64,000 nt of DNA from Corynebacterium atypicum (lineage in GTDB: Bacteria > Actinomycetota > Actinomycetes > Mycobacteriales > Mycobacteriaceae), in the NCBI RefSeq assembly GCF_000732945.1, contig NZ_CP008944.1, forward strand, positions 434,001 through 498,000, given 5' to 3'. Within the stretch, counting starts at the first letter, position 1. Each line of letters starts with the position of its first letter. A model generated the notes under the pieces. The model saw only the letters and a program-made list of their open reading frames with translations. It was not told the DNA's origin and did no database searches. This document shows, in pieces, positions 18,578-28,491 of this stretch. A program made the translations under genes and the position numbers.

Positions 18578-19903
18578 GTGTCCGCCATAATCCAGGCATT
18601 CAGGGACGCCGATCTGCGCAAGAAGATTCTCTTCACCCTCGCGATGATCATTCTCTATCGCATCGGCGCTCAGATCCCGTCCCCGGGAGTGGACTACCAG
18701 TCGATCGCCGGACGTCTGCGCGACCTTACCGAGGAACAGTCCAGCGTCTACTCGCTGATCAACCTGTTCTCCGGCGGCGCGCTTCTGCAGCTGTCCGTGT
18801 TCGCCATCGGCATCATGCCGTACATCACGGCGTCGATTATCGTCCAGCTGCTCACCGTGGTGATCCCGCACTTCGAGCAGCTCAAAAAAGAGGGCCAGTC
18901 CGGCCAGACGAAGATGACGCAGTACACCCGGTACCTCACGGTGGGGCTGGCGCTGCTGCAGTCCTCCGGCATCGTGGCGTTGGCGGACCGCGAGCAACTG
19001 CTCGGCCAGGGGGTGAGCGTGCTCGTGGCCGATCGCACGCTGTGGGACCTGGTCGTTCTGGTCATCACGATGACGGCCGGCGCGGTGATCGTGATGTGGA
19101 TCGGCGAGCTGATCACGGAGAAGGGCGTAGGCAACGGCATGTCTCTGCTCATCTTCGCCGGTATCGCCACGCGGCTGCCTAATGACGGCATGAGCGTGCT
19201 GAACAACTCCGGCGGCCTCGTCTTCGCCATCGTCCTGGCCGCGGTCATCGTCCTCGTCGTCGGAGTCGTCTTCGTCGAGCAGGGCCAGCGTCGCATCCCG
19301 GTGCAGTACGCCAAGCGTATGGTGGGTCGCCGTCAGTACGGCGGATCCTCGACCTACCTGCCGCTCAAGGTCAACCAGGCCGGCGTTATTCCGGTGATCT
19401 TCGCGTCCTCGCTGATCTACATGCCGGTGCTGATCACAGAGATCGTGAACTCCGGCTCGCCCGTCCCGCCCGACAACTGGTGGCAGAACCACGTGATCGC
19501 GCACCTGACCACGCCGAGTTCCTGGATTTACATCCTGATCTATTTCGTTCTCATTATCTTTTTCTCGTTCTTCTACGTGTCGGTGCAGTACGATCCGCAC
19601 GATCAGGCCGAGAATATGAAGAAGTATGGCGGGTTCATTCCGGGCATCCGTCCGGGCCGGCCCACGGCCGAGTACCTGGGCTACGTGATGAACCGCCTGC
19701 TGTTCGTCGGCTCCATCTATCTGGGTGTGATCGCAGTGCTGCCGAATATCGCGCTCGACATGGGCGTGGGCAGCCAGGGTGGCTCGGGGATGACGGCGTT
19801 CGGCGGCACCGCCATTCTGATTCTGGTCTCGGTCGCGCTGACCACGGTCAAGCAGATCGAATCCCAGCTTCTCCAAAGCAACTACGAAGGACTGTTGAAG
19901 TAA
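18578..19903 (+). CDS. secY: Preprotein translocase subunit SecY
   Basis: Central channel of the Sec translocon, 441 residues with ten predicted membrane helices. Landmarks are AIIQAFRDADLRKKILFTL at the start, IGIMPYITASIIVQLL in TM2 and the cytoplasmic loop YAKRMVGRRQYGGSSTYLPLKVN. An in-frame extension to 18482 exists, but AGGAGGG five bases before GTG 18578 and the family's usual N-terminus fix the start there. It is followed without a gap by adk and then map, the usual order. Confidence 0.97.
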   Translation: MSAIIQAFRDADLRKKILFTLAMIILYRIGAQIPSPGVDYQSIAGRLRDLTEEQSSVYSLINLFSGGALLQLSVFAIGIMPYITASIIVQLLTVVIPHFEQLKKEGQSGQTKMTQYTRYLTVGLALLQSSGIVALADREQLLGQGVSVLVADRTLWDLVVLVITMTAGAVIVMWIGELITEKGVGNGMSLLIFAGIATRLPNDGMSVLNNSGGLVFAIVLAAVIVLVVGVVFVEQGQRRIPVQYAKRMVGRRQYGGSSTYLPLKVNQAGVIPVIFASSLIYMPVLITEIVNSGSPVPPDNWWQNHVIAHLTTPSSWIYILIYFVLIIFFSFFYVSVQYDPHDQAENMKKYGGFIPGIRPGRPTAEYLGYVMNRLLFVGSIYLGVIAVLPNIALDMGVGSQGGSGMTAFGGTAILILVSVALTTVKQIESQLLQSNYEGLLK

Positions 19904-20458
19904 ATGAGACTCGTACTACTCGGGCCCCCCGGGGCCGGCAAAGGCACGCAGGCCAAGCTGCTGAGCGAGAAGCTCGGCGTCCCGCACATATCCACCGGTG
20001 ACCTGTTCCGCGCCAACATCGGCGAGGGCACGCCGCTGGGTGTGGAGGCGAAAGAGTACATCGACGCCGGCAAGCTCGTGCCCACCGACGTGACCGCGCG
20101 CATGGTGGAGTCCCGCTTGGCTGAGGCGGACGCGGCCGAGGGCTTCCTGCTCGATGGCTTCCCGCGCACGGTGGAGCAGGCGGAGATCCTGGCTAAGCTG
20201 TTGGCCGAGCAGGATCAGCAGCTGGACGGCGTGCTGAATTTCAAGGTGTCCGAGGACGTGGTGGTCGAGCGGATGCTCGCGCGCGGCCGCGCGGATGACA
20301 CCGAGGAGACGATCCGCACCCGGCTGCAGGTCTACCGGGATGAGACGGCGCCCTTGATCGAGCACTACGGCGATCAGCTCATCACGGTCGACGCCGAGGG
20401 CGAGATCGAAGAGATCAATCAGCGCGCGCTCGCGCTCATCGAAGAGAGCACCAGGTAA
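19904..20458 (+). CDS. adk: Adenylate kinase (short form)
   Basis: Converts AMP and ATP to two ADP in the cytoplasm. P-loop GPPGAGKGT sits at residues 7-15, with STGDLFR and LLDGFPRT following. At 184 residues it lacks the long LID insertion, as in mycobacterial adenylate kinase. ATG starts on the base after the secY stop, so translation is coupled. Confidence 0.97.
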   Translation: MRLVLLGPPGAGKGTQAKLLSEKLGVPHISTGDLFRANIGEGTPLGVEAKEYIDAGKLVPTDVTARMVESRLAEADAAEGFLLDGFPRTVEQAEILAKLLAEQDQQLDGVLNFKVSEDVVVERMLARGRADDTEETIRTRLQVYRDETAPLIEHYGDQLITVDAEGEIEEINQRALALIEESTR

Positions 20459-20461
20459 CTC

Positions 20462-21259
20462 GTGCGGTTGCGCAAGCGCAAGCGGCTGCCCGCCAAGAGC
20501 GCCGGCGAGCTCGACGCCATGGCGGCAGCCGGCGCGATTGTGGGGGAGGCCTTGGTGGCCGTGCGCCAGGCGGCCCAGCCCGGCATGACCACCCTGGATC
20601 TAGACCGCATTGCGGAAGAGACGATCCGGGCTGCGGGCGCCACCCCCACGTTCAAGGGGTATCAGGGTTTCCCGGGCTCGATTTGCGCCTCGGTCAACGA
20701 CGTCATTGTGCATGGCATCCCAAGCGACGCCGTGGTGCTCGGCGAGGGCGATTTGGTCAGCATCGACTGCGGGGCCACGCTCGATGGCTGGGTGGGGGAC
20801 TCGGCGTGGACGTTCGGCCTAGGCGAGCTGGATCGGCCTTCGCAGCTGCTCAACCAGGCGTGCGAATTTGTGCTCGGCGAGGGTATCGCCGCGATGGTCC
20901 CTGGCGCGCGGCTAGGCGATATCTCGCACGCGCTGGAGTTGGCCACGTACGCCGCCGAGGAAAAGTTCGGGGTTAAGCTCGGGATCGTCGACGGTTACGG
21001 CGGGCACGGGATCGGCCACGAGATGCACGAGGACCCGTATCTGGCAAACGAGGGGCCGGCGGGCAAAGGGCCGGTGATTCAGGCCGGCAGCACGCTGGCC
21101 ATCGAGCCGATGCTCACCCTAGGCACGTGGGACTCGAGGGTGCTTGACGACGCCTGGACGGTGGTCACCCTCGACGGCAGCCGTGCGGCGCACTGGGAGC
21201 ATACGGTGGCGGCCACTGCTGACGGTCCGCGCATCCTCACCCGGAGGCCGGTCGCCTAG
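20462..21259 (+). CDS. map: Methionine aminopeptidase, type I
   Basis: Removes the initiator Met from nascent proteins. The dinuclear-metal ligands are visible in order: Asp in SIDCGA, Asp in GDSAWTF, His in [15 protein letters not shown], Glu in TLAIEPM and Glu in WEHTVA. 265 residues with a basic N-terminus ([12 protein letters not shown]). GTG start three bases after the adk stop. Confidence 0.97.
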   Translation: MRLRKRKRLPAKSAGELDAMAAAGAIVGEALVAVRQAAQPGMTTLDLDRIAEETIRAAGATPTFKGYQGFPGSICASVNDVIVHGIPSDAVVLGEGDLVSIDCGATLDGWVGDSAWTFGLGELDRPSQLLNQACEFVLGEGIAAMVPGARLGDISHALELATYAAEEKFGVKLGIVDGYGGHGIGHEMHEDPYLANEGPAGKGPVIQAGSTLAIEPMLTLGTWDSRVLDDAWTVVTLDGSRAAHWEHTVAATADGPRILTRRPVA

Positions 21260-21374
21260 CCTGCCTTTCTTTCAGGGGGGGGGCGGGCGCAACAGCGCCG
21301 AGGGTGCCGCTGACGGCGCGCCGCATGCTAGTAAGTCAATAGGAATTGCATGCCAGATCGGTTATGCTGCCACC

Positions 21375-22193
21375 ATGGGTTGGTTGAAGCTTCGACAAAC
21401 GTCCCGGTCGCGTACGTGCAAGCGGCGCGGCGCCCGTGGGTTGGCTGTGATCGCAGCAGCGGTAGCGGTGGCCGCTTCTCCGATGACCGCGGCGGCGCAA
21501 TCTTCACAGCCTGTCGCAGGCCTTAATCTTTCGAGCTCCAGCCTTCCCGGGCTGGGGTCTTCGCAGCTGGCAGCCACGTTTGGGGAGCTTCCAGCCCACT
21601 TCCAGGCGCAGATCGAGGATCTCCGCCGCCAGGCGCGCGACCAGGCTTGGGATAACAGGATCTGGCTCCACCAGCAGGCGGCTTCGCTGCCGCCGGAGCT
21701 GCAGGAGCCGGCGCGTCAGCTGGTTGACCGAGTCGTCGACGTGGTGCACCCGGGCCTTATCGCGCAGAAAGAGGCCGAGCTGGCGCGCGCCCGCGCGGCC
21801 GTCGAGAAGCGGGCCGAGGAGAGCCGGCGTCCGGATACTGGGCCCTGCCCGGCCGCTGCCCGGGCCTGCATTGATCTAGCCGGTGGGCGCACCTGGCTGC
21901 AGCAGGGCGGCAACGTCACCTACGGCCCGGTCCCGATGTCGGCGGGCGCGCCGTCGCCCCAAACTGCGACGTCGAAGGGCGCGCACATTGTTAACCGCAA
22001 GGTCAAGGACGAGATCTCGCACGAGTTTGGCGGCGCCCCCATGCCGTACTCGGTCTACTTCACCACCAACGGGATCGCCTTCCACCAGGGCAATGTCAAC
22101 CTGCTCTCGCACGGGTGCATCCACTTGAACCGCCAGGACGCGGCCGCCTACTTCGATCAGCTTCAAGTCGGCGACATGGTGTACGTCTACTAG
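21375..22193 (+). CDS. L,D-transpeptidase (YkuD family), secreted
   Basis: Cell-wall enzyme likely to form 3-3 peptidoglycan cross-links. The 272-residue protein has a basic N-terminus, a hydrophobic Ala-rich signal region ending SPMTAAAQ (about residues 20-42), a helical spacer rich in Glu/Arg/Ala and a C-terminal YkuD domain. The catalytic signature HGCIHLN (His-x-Cys core) is present, preceded by GIAFHQGN. Start ATG 21375 is the best fit to a signal peptide but has no strong ribosome site; the frame stays open upstream. A run of nine G lies about 90 bp before it. Followed by a strong terminator. Confidence 0.88.
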   Translation: MGWLKLRQTSRSRTCKRRGARGLAVIAAAVAVAASPMTAAAQSSQPVAGLNLSSSSLPGLGSSQLAATFGELPAHFQAQIEDLRRQARDQAWDNRIWLHQQAASLPPELQEPARQLVDRVVDVVHPGLIAQKEAELARARAAVEKRAEESRRPDTGPCPAAARACIDLAGGRTWLQQGGNVTYGPVPMSAGAPSPQTATSKGAHIVNRKVKDEISHEFGGAPMPYSVYFTTNGIAFHQGNVNLLSHGCIHLNRQDAAAYFDQLQVGDMVYVY

Positions 22194-22207
22194 TAGTAAG
22201 CCCTGCT

Positions 22208-22235
22208 GGCCCGGCTGAATAAGCCGGGCCGTTTT
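22208..22235 (+). terminator. Rho-independent terminator after L,D-transpeptidase
   Basis: Perfect 9-bp stem GGCCCGGCT/AGCCGGGCC with loop GAATA, followed by GTTTTGCTT. Confidence 0.88.
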
Positions 22236-22391
22236 GCTTAGGCACAGGTCATTGGGTATGCTTGTCCGGCGGTGTCTATGCAACCGCGGTTAACCGTATT
22301 TTAAGGATAGGGTTTCTGCCAAGCTGGGCGCCCAACCGAAGTGGAAACGACGTGAGGGTGACTCTGCGGGTCGCCCGGGAATGTGGAGGAT

Positions 22392-22610
22392 ATGGCTAAG
22401 GAAGGCGCCATCGAAGTCGAGGGACGGGTCGTAGAGCCCCTGCCCAACGCGATGTTTAAAGTAGAGCTCGATAACGGCCACCAGGTCCTGGCTCACATCA
22501 GCGGCAAGATGCGTCAGCACTACATCCGTATCCTTCCTGAGGATCGCGTGGTCATCGAGCTGTCGCCCTATGACTTGAGCCGCGGCCGCATCGTCTACCG
22601 CTACAAGTAA
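22392..22610 (+). CDS. infA: Translation initiation factor IF-1
   Basis: 72-residue IF-1 that occupies the A site during initiation. The sequence [20 protein letters not shown] through RIVYRYK is the whole S1-fold protein. ATG at 22392 has GGAGGA upstream; the in-frame GTG at 22383 would add three residues and overlaps that site, so I rejected it. It precedes rpsM by about 230 bases without the rpmJ gene often found there. Confidence 0.97.
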   Translation: MAKEGAIEVEGRVVEPLPNAMFKVELDNGHQVLAHISGKMRQHYIRILPEDRVVIELSPYDLSRGRIVYRYK

Positions 22611-22649
22611 AATTTCGCCTCCTTTCTCCAGGCGGTTTCCCGCAAGACC

Positions 22650-22675
22650 CGGCCGGCGAAAATAACGCCGGGCCG
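22650..22675 (+). promoter_or_regulatory. Hairpin in the infA-rpsM leader
   Basis: CGGCCGGCG and CGCCGGGCCG pair over nine bases with one bulged G and an AAAATAA loop. No T run follows, so it may be an attenuator or a ribosomal-protein binding structure rather than a full terminator. Function is inferred. Confidence 0.35.
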
Positions 22676-22838
22676 CACGTGCGACAGTTGAGGGTAAGCC
22701 GCTGTTTCACCTCCGGCCACGGTGGCTGGAGCCGCGCGGAGCCTGCTGCTCATCTCCGGTAACGGACCGGACGGAGCGGCAGTTGGCGCGGGTGGGAGAG
22801 GAGCAAACCACCGTAACAACCGGAAAGGTACGTACTTT

Positions 22839-23207
22839 ATGGCACGTCTAGCCGGCGTCGACCTCCCGCGCAATAAGCGCATGGAAGTCGCGCTCACGTA
22901 CATCTACGGCATCGGGCCCGCCCGTGCCGCCAAGCTGCTCGAGGAGACCGGCATTTCTCCTGACTTGCGCACCGACAACCTGACTGACGAGCAGGTGTCC
23001 GCGCTGCGTGACGTCATCGAATCGTCCTGGAAGGTCGAGGGCGATCTGCGCCGAGAGGTCCAGGCGGACATCCGGCGCAAGATCGAAATCGGCAGCTATC
23101 AGGGCCGTCGCCACCGCCGCGGGCTGCCCGTGCACGGTCAGCGCACCAAGACCAACGCCCGGACCCGCAAGGGCCCGAAGAAGACGATCGCCGGAAAGAA
23201 GAAGTAA
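22839..23207 (+). CDS. rpsM: 30S ribosomal protein S13
   Basis: S13, 122 residues, in the small-subunit head. [26 protein letters not shown] and the C-terminal [18 protein letters not shown] are diagnostic. ATG 22839 has GGAAAGG upstream. Leads rpsM-rpsK-rpsD-rpoA-rplQ. Confidence 0.98.
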   Translation: MARLAGVDLPRNKRMEVALTYIYGIGPARAAKLLEETGISPDLRTDNLTDEQVSALRDVIESSWKVEGDLRREVQADIRRKIEIGSYQGRRHRRGLPVHGQRTKTNARTRKGPKKTIAGKKK

Positions 23208-23210
23208 CTT

Positions 23211-23615
23211 ATGCCTCCGAAGACACGCTCTGGCGCGCGCCGCGGTGGGCGCCGCACGCCGAAGAAGAATGTGGCCAGCGGCCACGCGTACATCAAGTCC
23301 ACCTTTAACAACACCATCGTGTCCATCACCGGGCCGAACGGTGACGTGATCTCCTGGGCCTCCTCCGGGCACGTCGGCTTCAAGGGGTCGCGTAAATCGA
23401 CTCCGTTCGCCGCGCAGATGGCGGCAGAGAACGCCGCCCGCAAGGCCATGGATCATGGCATGAAGAAGGTTGACGTTTTTGTGAAGGGTCCCGGTTCCGG
23501 CCGCGAGACCGCCATCCGTTCCCTCCAGGCCTCCGGCCTCGAGGTCAACTCGATCTCGGATGTGACCCCCCAGCCGCACAACGGCTGCCGTCCGCCGAAG
23601 CGCCGTCGCGTCTAG
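23211..23615 (+). CDS. rpsK: 30S ribosomal protein S11
   Basis: S11, 134 residues, with [40 protein letters not shown] and the C-terminal [16 protein letters not shown]. Starts three bases after rpsM. Confidence 0.98.
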   Translation: MPPKTRSGARRGGRRTPKKNVASGHAYIKSTFNNTIVSITGPNGDVISWASSGHVGFKGSRKSTPFAAQMAAENAARKAMDHGMKKVDVFVKGPGSGRETAIRSLQASGLEVNSISDVTPQPHNGCRPPKRRRV

Positions 23616-23634
23616 GGAAAGGAAAGGTTAGAAA

Positions 23635-24240
23635 ATGGCCCGTTACACTGGTCCCGTAACTCGAAAGTCCCGTCGCCTGCGCGTCGACCTCGTCGGCGGG
23701 GACAAGTACTTTGAGCGTCGCCCCTATCCGCCCGGACAGGCCGGCCGCGCTCGCATCAAGGAGTCGGAATACCTGCTCCAGCTGCAGGAGAAGCAGAAGG
23801 CCCGCTTCACCTACGGCGTCATGGAAAAGCAGTTCCACCGCTACTATGAGAAGGCCACCCGCCTTCCCGGCAAGACCGGCGACAACCTGTTGATTTTGCT
23901 TGAGTCGCGGCTGGATAACGTCGTGTACCGCGCTGGCCTGGCGCGTACCCGCCGGCAGGCCCGCCAGCTGGTCTCGCACGGTCACTTCACCGTCAACGGC
24001 AAGAACATCAACGTGCCGTCGTTCGCGGTGACTCAGTACGACATCATCGATGTCCGCGACCGCTCCAAGAAGATGGTGTGGTTCGAGGAGGCGCAGGACG
24101 CGCTGAACGATGCCGTCGTGCCGGCCTGGCTGCAGGTTGTTCCGGATTCGCTGCGCATCCTCGTGCACCAGTTGCCCGAGCGCGCTCAGATCGACATCCC
24201 GCTGCAAGAGCAGCTCATCGTCGAGCTCTACTCGAAGTAA
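23635..24240 (+). CDS. rpsD: 30S ribosomal protein S4
   Basis: S4, 201 residues, a primary assembly protein. It begins MARYTGPVTRKSRRLRVDL and holds LLESRLDNVVYRAGLARTRRQARQLVSHGHFTVNGK, the S4 RNA-binding domain. The N-terminal Cys cluster of zinc-type S4 is absent, so this is the zinc-independent form. GGAAAGG precedes the ATG. Confidence 0.97.
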   Translation: MARYTGPVTRKSRRLRVDLVGGDKYFERRPYPPGQAGRARIKESEYLLQLQEKQKARFTYGVMEKQFHRYYEKATRLPGKTGDNLLILLESRLDNVVYRAGLARTRRQARQLVSHGHFTVNGKNINVPSFAVTQYDIIDVRDRSKKMVWFEEAQDALNDAVVPAWLQVVPDSLRILVHQLPERAQIDIPLQEQLIVELYSK

Positions 24241-24308
24241 TCGTCTAGCTTCACTCGTTTTTCTTTCCACCTACCGGCGTCAAATAGCGGGCGCCAAAGG
24301 AGAGTCTC

Positions 24309-25319
24309 ATGCTTATTTCTCAGCGACCGGCCTTGAGCGAAGAGGTTGTCGACGACTCACGCTCGCGCTTCATCATCGAGCCCCTCGAGCCGGGTTTCGG
24401 TTACACCTTGGGTAACTCGTTGCGCCGCACGCTACTGTCTTCGATCCCGGGCGCGGCCGTGACCAGCGTCAAGATCGACGGCGTGCTGCACGAGTTCACT
24501 ACCATCAGCGGCGTGAAGGAGGATGTCTCTGACATCATCTTGAACGTCAAGTCGCTGGTGCTGTCGTCGGATTCCGATGAGCCAGTGGTGATGTACTTGA
24601 CCAAGGAAGGCCCGGGCGAGGTCACGGCCGCGGATATCCAGCCGCCGGCTGGGGTGGAGATCCACAACCCGGATCTGCACATCGCGTCGCTGAACGAGCA
24701 GGGCTCGTTGACCATCGAGTTCGTCGTGGAGCGTGGCCGCGGCTACGTTCCGGCGGCGACGGCGAGCGGGGAAATTGGCCGCATTCCGGTGGACCAGATC
24801 TACTCGCCGGTGCTCAAGGTCAGCTACAAGGTCGAGGCGACTCGCGTCGAGCAGCGCACCGACTTTGACAAGCTGATTATCGACGTCGAGACGAAGAACT
24901 CGATTTCCGCCCGCGACGCGATGGCTTCGGCGGGCGGCACCCTGGTCGAGTTGTTTGGTCTGGCCCGGGAGCTCAACACCCAGGCGGAGGGCATCGAGAT
25001 CGGGCCCTCGCAGCAGGAGACGGAGTACCTGGCCGCCTACGGGATGCCGATCGAGGAGCTGAACTTCTCGGTGCGTTCCTATAACTGCCTGAAGCGCCAG
25101 GAGATCCACACCGTGGGAGAGCTGGCGGAGTGCACGGAGTCTGACCTGTTGGACATCCGTAACTTCGGGCAGAAGTCCATCAACGAGGTCAAGATCAAGT
25201 TGGCCGGGTTGGGGCTTACCCTCAAGGATGCCCCGGAGGATTTCGACCCGACGCAGCTCGAGGGCTATGACGCCGAGACTGGTGGGTTTATTGACGATGA
25301 AGCTGAGGATACCGAGTAG
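24309..25319 (+). CDS. rpoA: RNA polymerase alpha subunit
   Basis: 336-residue alpha subunit. The N-terminal assembly domain has [27 protein letters not shown]; the C-terminal domain has [22 protein letters not shown] and [20 protein letters not shown], which contact UP elements and regulators. It ends with an acidic tail. AAAGGAGAG precedes the ATG. Standard position between rpsD and rplQ. Confidence 0.98.
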   Translation: MLISQRPALSEEVVDDSRSRFIIEPLEPGFGYTLGNSLRRTLLSSIPGAAVTSVKIDGVLHEFTTISGVKEDVSDIILNVKSLVLSSDSDEPVVMYLTKEGPGEVTAADIQPPAGVEIHNPDLHIASLNEQGSLTIEFVVERGRGYVPAATASGEIGRIPVDQIYSPVLKVSYKVEATRVEQRTDFDKLIIDVETKNSISARDAMASAGGTLVELFGLARELNTQAEGIEIGPSQQETEYLAAYGMPIEELNFSVRSYNCLKRQEIHTVGELAECTESDLLDIRNFGQKSINEVKIKLAGLGLTLKDAPEDFDPTQLEGYDAETGGFIDDEAEDTE

Positions 25320-25356
25320 CCCGCACGCTCACTAACTTTTTTACGAGGAGTATCAC

Positions 25357-25932
25357 ATGCCTACCCCGAAGAAGGGCCGCCGCCTCGGCAACTCCGCGGC
25401 TAACCAGCGCAAGATTCTGGCGGATCTCGCTGCGTCGCTGTTCGAGCACGGCTCCATCAAGACGACGGATGCGAAGGCGAAAGCGCTGCGTCCGTACGTT
25501 GAGAAACTGATTACCAAGGCCAAGCGCGGCACCCTGGCCGACCTGCGCCAGGTGGCCCGCAAAGTGCCGAACAAGGCTATCCTGCAGCACCTGTTCGATG
25601 ACCTCGCCCCCAAGTTCGAGGGCCGCGAGGGCGGCTACACCCGCATCGTGAAGCTGGAGAACCGCACCGGCGACAACGCGCCGATGTCGCAGATTTCCCT
25701 GGTGCTCGATCCAGTCGAGGCCAAGAAGACCTCGCGCGCCGATCGCGTTGCCGCCTCGCAGCAGGCTGAGGCCGCTAAGTCCGAAGAGGCCGAGGAGGCC
25801 GACGCTTCCGCGGCGGAGTCTGAGGATGCTGAGGCTGAGGTCGAGGCGGAGGACGCCGAGAAGGCCGACGAGGCCGTGGCCGAAGATGCTGCCGAAAAGT
25901 CCGAGGACGGCTCCGAAGCTGAGCAGAAGTAG
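25357..25932 (+). CDS. rplQ: 50S ribosomal protein L17 with acidic C-terminal tail
   Basis: L17 core covers residues about 1-120 ([57 protein letters not shown]). A tail of about 65 residues rich in Ala, Glu and Asp follows, making 191 residues against about 120 in most bacteria. Actinobacterial L17 proteins often carry such tails; the function is unknown. ACGAGGAG precedes the ATG. Last gene of the operon, followed by a terminator. Confidence 0.97.
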   Translation: MPTPKKGRRLGNSAANQRKILADLAASLFEHGSIKTTDAKAKALRPYVEKLITKAKRGTLADLRQVARKVPNKAILQHLFDDLAPKFEGREGGYTRIVKLENRTGDNAPMSQISLVLDPVEAKKTSRADRVAASQQAEAAKSEEAEEADASAAESEDAEAEVEAEDAEKADEAVAEDAAEKSEDGSEAEQK

Positions 25933-25981
25933 CTTGGTCCAGGTGCGGGCGCGTGAGCGCCTGCAGGCTGGTTGATGCACA

Positions 25982-26014
25982 CCCCGCGCCCGAAGTTGTG
26001 GGCGCGGGGTTTTG
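25982..26014 (+). terminator. Rho-independent terminator after rplQ
   Basis: Perfect 10-bp stem CCCCGCGCCC/GGGCGCGGGG with loop GAAGTTGT, followed by TTTTGC. Confidence 0.9.
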
Positions 26015-26444
26015 CTATGCCGCATCCCCAACGGCGACACGTCGGACGTCTGGTGTGGGCTTGTCCAGGCGGTGATTCTCCCCGAACCGGGGCAGTTACA
26101 AAGGTGTGAGAAACTGTTTACTTTCGCCCCGAGGGGTGGGTGTGAGGTCCCCTAAGAGTGCACACGGATTGCAATAAACGCAGCTCGTGCACATAGTTGG
26201 CGGCGCCCGGCGTGTGGGAAAAAATTCACTTGATGTTCACAATCCGGGGTAACAGGCAGGTGGAAAGGCATTTTTTTGCAGCTGCATGAGCACTGCAAGT
26301 TGTAAAATAGCGGGCGATTGCGGTCTCCGCAGTCGTAGTTTTGGTTGACCACAGCCCAGGTTGCGCTCGCCGGAGCCTTTGCCAGAGTGACCTCAGACGG
26401 AGGGGCCGGCCGAGGTGCGACGAGAGGGCAAAGAAAGGAAGAGT
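26015..26444. other. Non-coding region before PRC-barrel gene
   Basis: About 430 bases of lower GC than the surroundings, with no convincing gene. TAAAAT at 26303 could be a -10 for the next gene, but I see no good -35 at proper spacing. Confidence 0.4.
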
Positions 26445-27335
26445 ATGGCTAACGAGCACCAACTAAAAGAGCTTTTCGACGCGACTGCCTTTGATAACGA
26501 GGGCGAGAAGCTAGGTTCGGTTAAGGAGATCTTTGTCGACGACAACACGGGCGACCCGACCTTTGTCGAGGTAAGCCACGGCCTGTTCGGTATGAGCTCC
26601 AGCTTGGTTCCGCTGCGCGGCGCTTCCTTCGACGCAGGCGAGCTGAAGCTTGCCTTTGTCAAGGACAGGATCAAGGATGCCCCGGATCTGGACTCTGATC
26701 GCAACTTGACCAGCGAGCAGCAGGAAGAGCTGTACCGGCATTACGGCGTTGCAGACGCCCCGGGTATCGCCGGATTCCATCACGACGAGCCCCGCGAAGA
26801 GGCCCACGACGAGGCCCACGACGAGGCCCACGACGGCCCCGCGGGCGTCGGTGCCGCTGGCGCGGACGCTGAAGCCGGCGGCAAGCACGCCGTGGTAGAA
26901 GAGAAGGCCCCGAGCCGCGAGGCCGACCCCTCGGCCGCGGCCACTGAGCCCGCAGGCCAGCCGGATGAGGTCGTGCGCGCTGAGGAGCGCCTCAACGTCG
27001 ATAAGGACCGCGTCGCCTCCGGCGAGGCTCGGCTGCGCAAGTACGTCGTCGAGGACACTGAGACGGTAGAGGTCCCCGTGACCCGCGAGGAAGTGCGCCT
27101 GGAGCGCACCCCGATCTCTGCGGAAGAGGCGAAGAACTACACCGGCACTATCGGTGAGGAAGAAGCCTCGGTGACGCTGCACGAGGAGCGGGTTAACGTC
27201 AACAAGGAGACTGTCCCGGTAGAGAAGGTCTCCCTGAAGAAGGACCAGGTTGAGGACACTGAGACCATCCAGGAGACCGTGCGCAAGGAGCAGTTCGATA
27301 CCGACGGTGTCGATCCGAACGCGCCGCAGAAGTAG
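26445..27335 (+). CDS. PRC-barrel and DUF2382 (YsnF/AvaK) domain protein
   Basis: 296-residue soluble protein. Residues about 1-85 form a PRC-barrel (LGSVKEIFVDDNTGDPTFVEVS). A low-complexity acidic linker, residues about 105-185, contains three tandem copies of Glu-Ala-His-Asp. Residues about 190-290 form a DUF2382 domain with the typical LRKYVVEDTETVEVPVTREEV and EERVNVNKETVPVEKV. DUF2382 proteins are usually stress-linked, but the molecular role is unknown. ATG 26445 has AAAGGAAG upstream. Stands alone between rplQ and truA. Confidence 0.85.
   Translation: MANEHQLKELFDATAFDNEGEKLGSVKEIFVDDNTGDPTFVEVSHGLFGMSSSLVPLRGASFDAGELKLAFVKDRIKDAPDLDSDRNLTSEQQEELYRHYGVADAPGIAGFHHDEPREEAHDEAHDEAHDGPAGVGAAGADAEAGGKHAVVEEKAPSREADPSAAATEPAGQPDEVVRAEERLNVDKDRVASGEARLRKYVVEDTETVEVPVTREEVRLERTPISAEEAKNYTGTIGEEEASVTLHEERVNVNKETVPVEKVSLKKDQVEDTETIQETVRKEQFDTDGVDPNAPQK
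26799..26834 (+). repeat. Three perfect tandem 12-bp repeats inside the DUF2382 gene
   Basis: GAGGCCCACGAC occurs three times head to tail and encodes Glu-Ala-His-Asp each time. Copy number could vary by slippage without changing the frame. Confidence 0.9.
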
Positions 27336-27551
27336 CAGCCGGTGAACGCGAACGTGACGCCCGTGTACGCAGGGCGGAGCTAGCGGTTTTCCGGGCCCTC
27401 TGCTTGCCTCATGGCCCGTGCCAGGCGCGGCGTTGTTAACCTGTGCCCAGGCCCGAGCGACGTCACGCGCCGGGGAAGGTAATGTGCCTCGCGCTCGCGT
27501 CGACCGAGCAACGCGAAGCCGGAGCGCGGCGGGGCAGAAAGGTGGTTGTCG

Positions 27552-28409
27552 ATGCGCCTGCGGCTTGAGCTGGCCTACGACGGAACGGATTTTCATGGTT
27601 GGGCGGCTCAGAAGGACCCGCAGCTGCGCACGGTCGAAGGCGAGCTGACGCGGATTCTCGAGCTCGTGTTGCGCGAGCCGATCACGCTCACCGTCGCCGG
27701 GCGCACAGACGCGGGCGTTCATGCCCTCGGTCAGGTGGCCCACCTGGACGTGTCCCAAGCGGCGCTAGAGCAGCGCTCGCTCGACGGTCAGCCGGAGCGG
27801 CTGGTGCGCCGGATCGCCAAGCTCACGCCGTCGGACATTGTCGTGCGTGCGTGCACCGAGGCTCCCGCCGGCTTCGACGCCCGCTTTTCTGCCTTGCGTC
27901 GCCGCTACCGATACCGGGTGACCACGGCGCTTTCAGGCCCCGCCCCGACGCATGCGCGCGATACCGCCAGTTACGCCAAACCGGTGGATCTCCAGCGGAT
28001 GAATCAGGCGGCCGAGCAGCTAACCGGCCTCAATGACTTCGCGGCCTTCTGCCGGGCCAAACCCAACGCCACGACGATTCGCGATCTGCAGGAGTTCTCC
28101 TGGCGGGACATCTCTACCCCCACTGAGCCCTCGCTCTACGAGGCAACCGTGGTCGCGGACGCCTTTTGCTGGTCGATGGTGCGCTCGCTGGTCGGCTGTT
28201 GCCTGGCGGTGGGCGAGGGGAGGCGCACAACCGAGTTCGCCGCCAGTTTGCTCGCGCAGTCCACGCGGTCCTCGGCGATCCCGGTGGCGCCCGCTCGCGG
28301 GCTCACGCTGCTGGGGGTGGAATATCCGCCGGACGCGGAGCTTGCCCACCGCGCGGACTCCACGCGCGCGAAAAGGCACCCGGGGATGCTCGACGGAGGG
28401 GGCTGCTAG
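27552..28409 (+). CDS. truA: tRNA pseudouridine(38-40) synthase
   Basis: Converts uridines 38-40 of the tRNA anticodon arm to pseudouridine. Catalytic Asp53 lies in AGRTDAGVHALGQVAH; RRRYRYRV and the C-terminal FCWSMVRSLVGCCLAVGEGR also fit. I chose ATG at 27552, eight bases after AAGGTGG; the in-frame TTG at 27546 is too close to that site. 285 residues. It follows the rpoA-rplQ block as in other actinobacteria and borders the ESX-4 locus. Confidence 0.96.
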   Translation: MRLRLELAYDGTDFHGWAAQKDPQLRTVEGELTRILELVLREPITLTVAGRTDAGVHALGQVAHLDVSQAALEQRSLDGQPERLVRRIAKLTPSDIVVRACTEAPAGFDARFSALRRRYRYRVTTALSGPAPTHARDTASYAKPVDLQRMNQAAEQLTGLNDFAAFCRAKPNATTIRDLQEFSWRDISTPTEPSLYEATVVADAFCWSMVRSLVGCCLAVGEGRRTTEFAASLLAQSTRSSAIPVAPARGLTLLGVEYPPDAELAHRADSTRAKRHPGMLDGGGC

Positions 28410-28491
28410 CCGGAGGGAACCGGGCCCGGGACCTTGCGCGTCTGTAAGCGTTGGGGAGGAACCCCAAGGCGAGGAAAGTGGGGTAGCGCTG

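Noticed and set aside
18524..19876. 450-codon frame opposite secY
   Set aside because: His/Asp/Arg-rich composition with no motif; shadow of a real membrane protein gene.
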